Source: Salegentibacter sp. (GTDB taxonomy: Bacteria; Bacteroidota; Bacteroidia; Flavobacteriales; Flavobacteriaceae). From it: a stretch of DNA of 5,236 nucleotides. A model generated the notes under the pieces. The model had not been told where the DNA came from. It did not search any database and saw only the letters and a program-made list of their open reading frames with translations. This document shows positions 1 to 5,236 of the stretch, in pieces. Each line of letters starts with the position of its first letter. The stretch's first letter is position 1. The stretch covers positions 1 through 5,236 of the forward strand of contig JAGXIG010000118.1 of NCBI GenBank assembly GCA_024635815.1, written 5' to 3'. A program made the position numbers and the translations under genes.

Positions 1-68
1 AGCCAGCGCTGGACGCCTGGACCGCCAGCCGGAGGCCAATAATAAGTTATAATGAGTACTTTCTCCAT
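1..68 (-). CDS. Glycosyltransferase, GT4 type (N-terminal fragment, runs off left edge)
   Basis: Reading the minus strand from the ATG at 68-66 gives 22 complete codons and an open frame to the window edge. The peptide begins MEKVLIITYYWPPAGGPGVQ and continues RW. A hydrophobic first strand (VLIITYYWPP) followed by a glycine-rich AGGPGVQRW loop is the typical N-terminus of Bacteroidetes GT4 (GT-B fold) glycosyltransferases, where the loop belongs to the sugar-acceptor/nucleotide-sugar cleft. These are cytoplasmic or membrane-associated enzymes that transfer sugars from nucleotide-sugar donors in surface polysaccharide or glycolipid synthesis; the specific substrate cannot be told. The ATG lies 8 bp after the stop of the YfhO-family gene, so the two are very probably co-transcribed. 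The local rise in GC (about 1-40) is explained by the Pro/Gly/Ala/Arg/Trp codons of the motif. At least 300 residues would be expected beyond the window. Confidence 0.82.
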   Translation of the reverse strand, partial: MEKVLIITYYWPPAGGPGVQRW

Positions 69-76
69 TTCAGAGT

Positions 77-2494
77 TTATTCCCTTTTCCGGGATTTATA
101 GTAAAATCCGCCTAAAATAATTAAAACCAATATTATAGAACTGGCTAAGGCGATGCTGCTTCCGGTATTCACAACTTCAGGTTCAAATCTAAAGGTCACG
201 GTATGTTCCCCTGTCGGAATGTTCATTGCGCGCAACACATAATTTACCCTAACGTGATCTACTTCTTCCCCGTCTAAATAAGCCTGCCAACCCGGCTGAT
301 AATACATTTCAGAAAATACTGTAAACTGTGGTGCTGAAGCATTGGTTTTGTAAACCAACTCATTTGGCTGGTAACTTTCTAAGGTAATTTCAGCATTTCC
401 TGAGTAATTAAAATCTTCGGAAACTTTATTTTTAAATTCCGAATTAATTACCGCGGTATTTTGAAGATCAACTTCCTGTAAGTTCAGAATTTCTTCGTTG
501 GCAGATTCTACCCACGTAATATCATTTACAAACCAGGCATTTCCAAAAGCGTTCGGGTTTTGCTGGGCTTGCGGTTGGCCTTTTTCCGAAGGGACTATAA
601 AATATTTCGCATTCAGCATACTGAGGACTTCCATATTGTTTTGAGAAATATAGAAATCGTACAAATCCTGCATTCTTCCCGGTTTAGCAGCGTGATAACC
701 GCCTATGGCATTGTGAAAATAAGAAGTTCTCCCGGTATTAAAAGGGCTGCCGGAAACATCGAAAACCCTGTAATGCGCATCGTCCTGTAAAATCTGTTGA
801 TCGGCTTCGTTGGGCTGAAACGGGCGATCCATTTGGCTGGCATTTACAAAATCGTCATCATTTACATAACGCTTATCTACCGGAATTAAATCGACTAAAA
901 TCAGGAGCGCCAAAGCGGGCACTAACCAGTTTTGTGTAATTTTCTTTTCAATATACAACCAAAGTGCGGCCGCAGTTAAAGCTGAAAAAATAAACGAACG
1001 AATAAGGTCTCCGGTGTAAATTGCTTTCCGATCTTCTTTTAACGATCTTACAAAATCGGCTCCCATTTGCTGAATTAACGCCGAATCTCCAGCACCGCTA
1101 AAATCGAATAATACAGAACGGAATAGCAACAAAGCAATTCCAATTCCACCGACAATTATCCCAGACCATTTTAAGGCGTGAACTTTCGTCTCCTTCTGAA
1201 TCTTTGGATCAAATAATTTATAAAGTCCGAAAACCGCTAAAACCGGAACACACAATTCTATAATTACTTGTATAGAAGAAACCGCCCTAAATTTATTGTA
1301 CAGCGGTACATAATTAATAAAAAATTCAGTGAAAAATTCAAAGTTTTTACCCCAGGAAAGAATTAAGGCTAAAACGCTTCCACCAACAATCCACCATTTT
1401 AATCTTCCGCGAACCAGGTAAAGCGCAAAAATAAAGAGAAATAGAACCGTGGCGCCAATATACGCAGGAGCACCCACATAAGGCTGATCACCCCAATAAG
1501 TCGGTGCATTTTCAGTAAAGTTAGCCGCCTGAGCCGGGGAGGCTCCAAGTTTAAGTAAAGAATCATAAATTTCTGAATCCTCCCCAATATCTTCGGCATT
1601 TGAGCCGCCCATAAACCTGGGAGCAAACAGGTTAAAAGATTCCATTATCCCGTAACTATACTCGGTAATATAATCATATGTTAAGCCGGATGCGGGTTTA
1701 TCAGATCCATCCGGAGAAATAGTTAACCCGGTATCGCCACGCGTACTGTGCGCCGTATATTCTTGCGTGGCGAGTAAGTTTGTTGCATTAGCGCCAATGG
1801 CCAGGACCACTGCTACGATCATTACTCCTAAGGCTTTAAAAAACTTTGGAAGTATTCTTTTTCGATAGGCATCAATTAAATAGGCGATTCCTAATACGAT
1901 TACCAGCAGCAGTAAATAATATGTCATCTGGAAATGGTTTGCTCCAATTTGCAGCGCCATTCCAATAGCCAACACCAAAAAACCCCATAAATATTTTTGC
2001 CTGAAAGTGAGAATAATTCCGCCTAAAACCATAGGCATATAAGCAATAGCGTGTGCTTTGGCATTATGGCCTACTCCCAGAATAATTATAAGATAAGTGG
2101 AGAACCCGAAGGCCAGTGCACCTAAAAATGCAAGCCTGTAGTCGAGTTTTAAACACAGAAGTAAAATGTAAAAACCTATAAAATAAAGGAAGAGATAATC
2201 GGCGGGTCTTGGCAAAAATCTTAAAACAGAATCAAGTTTTTTAACGTAATTATGCGGATAATATGCGCCTAATTGAAAAGTTGGCATTCCACCAAAAGCA
2301 GAATCGGTCCAGTAGGGTTCTTCGCCCGTTTGATCGCGAAAATCATTTTGCTCTTTGGCCATTCCGATATACTGAACGATATCGCTTTGGAAAATCTTTT
2401 TTCCTTCAAGAACGGGGCTAAAATAAAATAAAGAAACTATTACGAAGCCTACCAAAACGAGAAGATGCGGTAGAAACTTTTTAAGATTGGCCAT
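77..2494 (-). CDS. YfhO-family polytopic membrane protein (GT-C-like), 805 aa
   Basis: A full-length member of the bacterial membrane protein YfhO family. About 13 hydrophobic segments fall at roughly residues 8-26, 100-116, 118-140, 148-163, 169-184, 187-207, 219-237, 341-361, 366-381, 404-426, 440-458, 497-514 and 521-537. A large soluble domain of about 235 residues follows, then a last membrane helix (777-797) and a basic tail ending KSRKRE. The first extracytoplasmic loop carries Asp38 in FQSDIVQY, where GT-C glycosyltransferases keep their catalytic acid, then YWTDSAFGGMPTF (61-73). The C-terminal domain has the family hallmark YYQPGWQAYLDGEEV (731-745). In Bacillus, YfhO is linked to lipoteichoic acid glycosylation; in Bacteroidetes the substrate is unknown, and a role in sugar transfer across the inner membrane is inference. 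The ATG at 2494 (MANLKKFLPH) puts the first helix directly after a short basic N-terminus. The gene sits 80 bp downstream of DUF4834 and 8 bp upstream of a glycosyltransferase gene. Confidence 0.93.
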   Translation of the reverse strand: MANLKKFLPHLLVLVGFVIVSLFYFSPVLEGKKIFQSDIVQYIGMAKEQNDFRDQTGEEPYWTDSAFGGMPTFQLGAYYPHNYVKKLDSVLRFLPRPADYLFLYFIGFYILLLCLKLDYRLAFLGALAFGFSTYLIIILGVGHNAKAHAIAYMPMVLGGIILTFRQKYLWGFLVLAIGMALQIGANHFQMTYYLLLLVIVLGIAYLIDAYRKRILPKFFKALGVMIVAVVLAIGANATNLLATQEYTAHSTRGDTGLTISPDGSDKPASGLTYDYITEYSYGIMESFNLFAPRFMGGSNAEDIGEDSEIYDSLLKLGASPAQAANFTENAPTYWGDQPYVGAPAYIGATVLFLFIFALYLVRGRLKWWIVGGSVLALILSWGKNFEFFTEFFINYVPLYNKFRAVSSIQVIIELCVPVLAVFGLYKLFDPKIQKETKVHALKWSGIIVGGIGIALLLFRSVLFDFSGAGDSALIQQMGADFVRSLKEDRKAIYTGDLIRSFIFSALTAAALWLYIEKKITQNWLVPALALLILVDLIPVDKRYVNDDDFVNASQMDRPFQPNEADQQILQDDAHYRVFDVSGSPFNTGRTSYFHNAIGGYHAAKPGRMQDLYDFYISQNNMEVLSMLNAKYFIVPSEKGQPQAQQNPNAFGNAWFVNDITWVESANEEILNLQEVDLQNTAVINSEFKNKVSEDFNYSGNAEITLESYQPNELVYKTNASAPQFTVFSEMYYQPGWQAYLDGEEVDHVRVNYVLRAMNIPTGEHTVTFRFEPEVVNTGSSIALASSIILVLIILGGFYYKSRKRE

Positions 2495-2524
2495 CTGGAA
2501 TTTTTTAGATCACTTTCAGATTAA

Positions 2525-2554
2525 ATTGAATGGGCAGCTTCTTCCCGGTTCAAT
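2525..2554 (-). other. Small inverted repeat in the DUF4834-yfhO gap
   Basis: In the 80-bp gap upstream of the YfhO-family gene, ATTGAA (2525-2530) is the exact reverse complement of TTCAAT (2549-2554). Just inside these, GGG can pair with CCC across a short asymmetric internal loop, leaving a loop of about 9 nt. It could be a weak mRNA hairpin in the intercistronic leader, acting as a processing or stability element. There is no proper T-run after it, so I do not call it a terminator. A chance occurrence in AT-rich DNA is quite possible. Confidence 0.25.
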
Positions 2555-2574
2555 ATAAAAAATTGATCCCGAAA

Positions 2575-2850
2575 TTAATCAATTTCCTCGTAATCTATAT
2601 ATTCCCCAACGTTTTTATTAGATTTTCTGCCGCCTTTCGGCTTTTTGTCTATACTTACTTTTCCCTCTTTTTTCTGAGATGAAGAACCTTGTTGTTGCCT
2701 AAATTGTTGTTCGAAACGTTTCCCCATCTTTCGCAGGAAATATTTAAGAATCAGCGGCCCGAACCATTTAATTAGTAATTTAAAAGCAAAATATACTAAT
2801 AGAATGACTAGAATCGTTTGTAATACATCGGAAAAAGAAGCTTCTAACAT
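2575..2850 (-). CDS. DUF4834 family small membrane protein, 91 aa
   Basis: A 91-residue protein starting MLEASFSDVLQTILVILLVY. One strongly hydrophobic segment at residues 9-35 should cross the inner membrane. It is followed by a basic, Gln-rich stretch (KYFLRKMGKRFEQQFRQQQ, 36-54), a Lys/Ser/Gly-rich linker probably disordered, and a conserved acidic end VGEYIDYEEID. This layout (short N-terminus, one helix, basic linker, GEY-hydrophobic-D-acidic tail) matches the DUF4834 family of Bacteroidetes, whose function is not known. The frame can be extended to a TTG at 2868 (six more residues), but that TTG lies inside a TATTTTTG promoter-like element at 2866-2873, and the ATG at 2850 gives the expected family N-terminus, so I place the start there. 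The 80-bp gap to the YfhO-family gene, on the same strand and without a clear terminator, suggests co-transcription. Confidence 0.85.
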   Translation of the reverse strand: MLEASFSDVLQTILVILLVYFAFKLLIKWFGPLILKYFLRKMGKRFEQQFRQQQGSSSQKKEGKVSIDKKPKGGRKSNKNVGEYIDYEEID

Positions 2851-2865
2851 TTTCAGGACTTTATG

Positions 2866-2873
2866 CAAAAATA
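2866..2873 (-). promoter_or_regulatory. Putative -7 promoter element for the DUF4834-yfhO-GT operon
   Basis: On the minus strand this reads TATTTTTG, an exact match to the Bacteroidetes sigma-ABfr -7 consensus TAnnTTTG, ending 15 nt before the ATG at 2850. No TTG -33 box is seen about 19-21 nt upstream. The predicted leader is very short, about 10 nt. The element lies in an AT-rich run, which raises the odds of a chance match. Confidence 0.42.
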
Positions 2874-2927
2874 AAAATAAGCCTTGAGAATAGAAGCTTT
2901 CAGCTCCTAAAAAAATAATAAATCTGC

Positions 2928-2935
2928 TATCTTTG
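2928..2935 (+). promoter_or_regulatory. Putative -7 promoter element for the outer-membrane transporter gene
   Basis: Reads TATCTTTG, an exact TAnnTTTG match (Bacteroidetes -7 element), ending 21 nt before the ATG at 2957. Transcription would then start near 2940, leaving a leader of roughly 15-18 nt (AACAAATCAATCTAAT precedes the ATG) with no Shine-Dalgarno sequence, as usual in this phylum. No TTG -33 box is evident at the usual spacing (around 2905-2909). Confidence 0.5.
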
Positions 2936-2956
2936 AAAGTAACAAATCAATCTAAT

Positions 2957-3931
2957 ATGCATTATTTAAATGTCGGTCTCGCTTTTATTTTCCTCGGAAT
3001 ATTTAGCGCAAATGCACAATACACTGAAACCATTAACTCCAATAGGCCGGGAGAATCACAAGGCGCTTATGCAGTTGGAAAAAACGTATTACAGCTGGAA
3101 GCAGGAGGTTATATGGGCAACGATAATCATATATTATTTAACAGCGACACCGATATTCTAGGAGCAAGCTATGGTTTCCGTTATGGTTTTTTAACTGAGA
3201 TCTTAGAACTCAATTTCTTTGGCTCTTTCCAGGACCAGATGACTTCGGTTCCCGTGGGGAACGGGGCCGATGAGTTTAGAGCCACTAACTTCAAGACAAA
3301 CACTATTGGCGCTAAGTTTTTGCTTCTTGATCCCGGTGTAAGTGTTAAAGAGCGAAAAGTTAATCTTTATAGTTGGGACGCAAACCAGCGTATAGATTTA
3401 CGCAGTTTGATTCCTGCAATTTCCGTGTATGCAGGTGCAAATTTTAGCTGGTGGGAAAATCCTTATATGTTTGAAGGCGAATCGATAATAAGTCCGAAAG
3501 CTGCTGTAATTACACAACATAATTGGGGACGCTGGGTTTTAGTAATGAATTTTATTGCCGATAAATTTACTGAAGAGTATCCATCCTACGGGGGTGTATT
3601 TACCCTTACTCACGCAATATCCCCTAAATTTGCTGTTTTTGGCGAATTTCAAACTTATATAAGTGATTTGTATGCCGATGAGCTATTACGCGGCGGAGCT
3701 GCTTATTTGCTATCAAAGGATTTTCAGGTAGATATTTCAGGCCTGGTTAATTTTAAAGATACTCCATCCCGTTGGCAAGTAGCTGCTGGAGTTTCATACC
3801 GCTTTGATTTTCACGAAGATGATGAATATATAGAAGACACCTATGAAGGGGATCGCAATAAACGTGGCGAAGAAATAGAAGAAACCGGGTTTTATAAAGA
3901 AAATGAAGAAGGAGAAGGTTCAGGTGAATAA
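2957..3931 (+). CDS. Outer-membrane beta-barrel 'transporter' (MetA-pathway phenol-degradation-like), 324 aa
   Basis: The ATG at 2957 gives MHYLNVGLAFIFLGIFSANA followed by QYTETI, a clean signal peptide with an AxA-type cleavage site after residue 20; no lipobox Cys is present. The mature part starts with TETINSNRPGESQGAYAVGK, the 'RP' N-terminal motif of the family annotated as transporter or putative MetA-pathway of phenol degradation. It continues with alternating aromatic/hydrophobic strands typical of an outer-membrane barrel, for example VLQLEAGGYMG (44-54), ASYGFRYGF (70-78), WVLVMNFIADKF (193-204) and KFAVFGEFQTY (224-234). The final barrel-like strand WQVAAGVSYRFDF (273-285) ends in Phe like a BAM signal but is followed by a 39-residue acidic tail. 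The substrate is unknown, and the phenol name should not be taken as function. An upstream TTG at 2933 is in frame but lies inside the -7 element and would add eight polar residues before the signal peptide. The gene is transcribed divergently from DUF4834 and convergently with the downstream synthase gene. Confidence 0.8.
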   Translation: MHYLNVGLAFIFLGIFSANAQYTETINSNRPGESQGAYAVGKNVLQLEAGGYMGNDNHILFNSDTDILGASYGFRYGFLTEILELNFFGSFQDQMTSVPVGNGADEFRATNFKTNTIGAKFLLLDPGVSVKERKVNLYSWDANQRIDLRSLIPAISVYAGANFSWWENPYMFEGESIISPKAAVITQHNWGRWVLVMNFIADKFTEEYPSYGGVFTLTHAISPKFAVFGEFQTYISDLYADELLRGGAAYLLSKDFQVDISGLVNFKDTPSRWQVAAGVSYRFDFHEDDEYIEDTYEGDRNKRGEEIEETGFYKENEEGEGSGE

Positions 3932-3963
3932 TTTTTAACTGATTTTCTGAAATACGAAAATAG

Positions 3964-4089
3964 AAAAGCCGTTAAAAAAATTCTTCTTTCTAACGTCATT
4001 CTGAACTTGTTTCAGAATCTAATTTGTTTTAAACCAGACCCTGAAACAAGTTACAGGGTGACGAAAAGTGAAATTTTTAAACGGCTTTT
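3964..4089. terminator. Probable bidirectional terminator stem split by a palindromic repeat
   Basis: Positions 3964-3983 and 4070-4089 form a 20-bp inverted repeat with 18 matches. The outermost 10 bp are perfect (AAAAGCCGTT at 3964-3973, AACGGCTTTT at 4080-4089). The A-tract/GC/T-tract layout is that of a two-way intrinsic terminator: the plus strand leaves it with GGCTTTTATTAGTTTTTCC, and the minus strand with GGCTTTTCTATTTTCG. It lies between two convergent genes (stops at 3931 and 4126), exactly where such a terminator is needed. The odd part is the 86-nt separation between the arms, which is almost filled by a second palindrome (3994-4063). If the inner palindrome folds first it would bring the outer arms together as one long cruciform-like stem. 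Confidence 0.62.
3994..4063. repeat. REP/MITE-like palindromic intergenic repeat
   Basis: The left arm 3994-4020 and right arm 4037-4063 are inverted copies around a 16-nt AT-rich loop. They share CGTCA, CTG and a perfect 12-bp core (AACTTGTTTCAG at 4004-4015 and its complement CTGAAACAAGTT at 4041-4052). The right arm has one extra base (A4053), and two TT/GG positions can pair as G-U wobbles in RNA. Each arm is also a palindrome by itself: TTCTGAA (3999-4005) with TTCAGAA (4011-4017), and ACCCTG (4038-4043) with CAGGGT (4054-4059). So it can fold as one long hairpin or as two small ones. From memory, GTCATTCTGAACTTGTTTCAG-like sequences recur between genes in flavobacterial genomes; copy number could not be checked here. 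It contains no ORF. Confidence 0.72.
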
Positions 4090-4125
4090 ATTAGTTTTTC
4101 CAACAATAGTCTGTGCAATCTCTGC

Positions 4126-5236
4126 CTACTCTTTACTCGCCATTGCAGCTGAAACTGAAGCAGATAATCTTTTATAAGTTCCGTTTTCTAAACGCTCTCT
4201 AATTGCTGAAAAAGCAACCAGGGTCTCTTCGATATCTTGAATTGTATGTGAAGCAGTAGGAATCATTCTCAATAATATAAGTCCTTTTGGAATTACCGGG
4301 TAAACTACTATAGAACAGAAAACTCCGTGGTTTTCCCTTAGATCTTTCACCAAAGCCATTGCTTCCGGAATACTTCCTTTTAGATAAACCGGGGTCACAC
4401 AACTTTGAGTCGTTCCAATATCAAATCCGTTTTCTTTAAGTCCGTTTTGAAGTGCGTTTACATTTTCCCAAAGCTTTTCTTTAAGCTCTGGCATTGTTCT
4501 TAGCATTTCCAACCGCTTTAATGCTCCAACCACTAATTGCATTTGCAATGATTTGGCAAACATTTGCGATCGTAGATTATATTTCAGGTAATCTATAATT
4601 TCTTTATCAGCGGCGATAAATGCACCGGTACTTGCCAAAGATTTCGCGAAAGTGGCAAAATAAACATCAATGTCATCCTGAATACCCTGCTCCTCACCTG
4701 CTCCGGCTCCTGTTTTACCAAGAGTGCCGAAACCATGTGCATCGTCAACAAAAAGTCTGAAATTATACTTTTGCTTCAGCTCAACTATTTCTTTCAATCT
4801 TCCCTGTTCTCCACGCATTCCAAAAACACCTTCAGAAATCAATAAAATCCCTCCTCCGGTTTGCTCTGCAATTTTAGTAGCGCGTTGCAGGTTCTTTTCT
4901 ATACTTTCAAGGTCGTTGTGTTTATATGTAAAACGCTGACCTAAGTGTAATCTCACTCCATCAATAATACAAGCGTGAGCGTCAACATCGTAAACAATAA
5001 CATCTGCTTTAGAAACCAGTGCATCTATGGTAGAAACCATTCCCTGGTAACCAAAATTAAGCAGGTAAGCCGATTGTTTATGAACAAAAGATGCAAGTTC
5101 GTCCTGCAGTTTTTCGTGCAACTGAGTGTGGCCACTCATCATTCTTGCACCCATTGGGTAAGCCGAGCCATATTCTGCAGCGGCTTCAGCATCTACTTTT
5201 CTTACTTCGGGATGATTGGCAAGCCCCAGGTAGTCG
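4126..5236 (-). CDS. Alpha-oxoamine synthase, PLP-dependent (serine palmitoyltransferase / KBL-like), N-terminus beyond right edge
   Basis: The minus-strand frame is open from the right edge (first full codon 5235-5233) to the TAG at 4128-4126, giving 369 visible residues. It begins DYLGLANHPEVRKVDAEAAA, the conserved N-terminal region of fold-type I alpha-oxoamine synthases. The ATG at 5154 is therefore an internal Met; roughly 50 residues and the true start are missing. Visible landmarks (numbered from the first visible residue) are DAHACIIDG with His87, which should stack on PLP; SEGVFGMRG (134-142); VDDAHGFGTLG with Asp165 and His167 contacting the cofactor; FATFAKSLASTGAF with the Schiff-base Lys198; and PVIPKG (313-318) with LRMIPTASHT (Arg323 likely binding the amino-acid carboxylate). 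Such enzymes condense an amino acid with an acyl-CoA and release CO2. Candidates are serine palmitoyltransferase (sphingolipids), cysteate acyltransferase (sulfonolipids) or glycine C-acetyltransferase (Kbl). The LRMIPTASHT end leans towards the lipid-making enzymes, but this is not decisive. The catalytic residues seen are all intact. Confidence 0.9.
   Translation of the reverse strand, partial: DYLGLANHPEVRKVDAEAAAEYGSAYPMGARMMSGHTQLHEKLQDELASFVHKQSAYLLNFGYQGMVSTIDALVSKADVIVYDVDAHACIIDGVRLHLGQRFTYKHNDLESIEKNLQRATKIAEQTGGGILLISEGVFGMRGEQGRLKEIVELKQKYNFRLFVDDAHGFGTLGKTGAGAGEEQGIQDDIDVYFATFAKSLASTGAFIAADKEIIDYLKYNLRSQMFAKSLQMQLVVGALKRLEMLRTMPELKEKLWENVNALQNGLKENGFDIGTTQSCVTPVYLKGSIPEAMALVKDLRENHGVFCSIVVYPVIPKGLILLRMIPTASHTIQDIEETLVAFSAIRERLENGTYKRLSASVSAAMASKE

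Noticed and set aside
1..40. GC-rich patch at the left edge, possibly foreign DNA or a structural element
   Set aside because: It is explained by Pro, Gly, Ala, Arg and Trp codons of the glycosyltransferase N-terminal motif; the CCAGCGCTGG palindrome at 3-12 is coding sequence for its VQRW end.
560..790. 76-codon open frame on the plus strand
   Set aside because: Antisense to the C-terminal domain of the YfhO-family protein; composition is that of a shadow frame and no promoter or family resemblance is seen.
1399..1626. 75-codon open frame on the minus strand
   Set aside because: It lies wholly inside the YfhO-family gene in another frame and has no recognisable domain or start context; the main frame is a clear family member.
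2495..2574. A separate promoter for the YfhO-family gene
   Set aside because: The closest candidates in the gap (for example TATATTGA on the minus strand) do not match TAnnTTTG, so co-transcription with DUF4834 is the simpler reading.
2970..3161. 63-codon open frame within the transporter gene
   Set aside because: A frame-shifted shadow of the signal peptide and first strands of the outer-membrane protein.
3994..4063. Possible CRISPR repeat or small-RNA gene
   Set aside because: Only one pair of inverted arms, no direct repeats with regular spacers, and no TAnnTTTG promoter in front; an intergenic palindromic repeat fits better.
4724..4939. 71-codon plus-strand and 67-codon minus-strand (4199-4402) open frames
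   Set aside because: Both overlap the alpha-oxoamine synthase, whose frame is fixed by conserved catalytic motifs throughout.

Overview
The window comes from an AT-rich member of the Bacteroidetes, almost certainly the family Flavobacteriaceae (the proteins read like those of Gramella, Salegentibacter or Zunongwangia; this is recalled, not searched). The grounds are a DUF4834 protein next to a YfhO-family membrane protein, start sites without Shine-Dalgarno sequences, TAnnTTTG-type -7 promoter elements, and a palindromic intergenic repeat that resembles one often seen in flavobacterial genomes.

Left block (1-2850, minus strand): a probable three-gene operon read right to left. A small single-pass membrane protein (DUF4834, 2850-2575) is followed after 80 bp by a large polytopic YfhO-family membrane protein (2494-77). 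Only 8 bp after its stop comes the start of a GT4-type glycosyltransferase that runs off the left edge (68-1, 22 complete codons). That last gene is too short for ordinary ORF calling but is clear from its N-terminal motif. Together they suggest membrane-linked glycan or glycolipid assembly.

Middle (2851-2956): a 106-bp divergent promoter region with one good -7 element on each strand. Each element contains a TTG that extends the downstream reading frame and would mislead start calling; the true starts are the ATGs at 2850 (minus) and 2957 (plus).

Right block: a secreted, outer-membrane beta-barrel-like 'transporter' of the MetA-pathway phenol-degradation family (2957-3931, plus) with an unusually acidic C-terminal tail converges on an alpha-oxoamine synthase (4126 to beyond 5236, minus; related to serine palmitoyltransferase, cysteate acyltransferase and 2-amino-3-ketobutyrate CoA ligase). 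The reading frame of the synthase stays open to the right edge, so its N-terminus lies outside the window.

Between the convergent genes (3932-4125) lies the most unusual structure here. An outer 20-bp inverted repeat that looks like a bidirectional terminator has a second 70-bp palindromic, REP/MITE-like repeat sitting in its loop. The inner repeat could fold as one long hairpin or as two smaller ones. I see no CRISPR array, RNA gene, phage gene or transposase, and the protein-coding content is ordinary core or semi-core genome.
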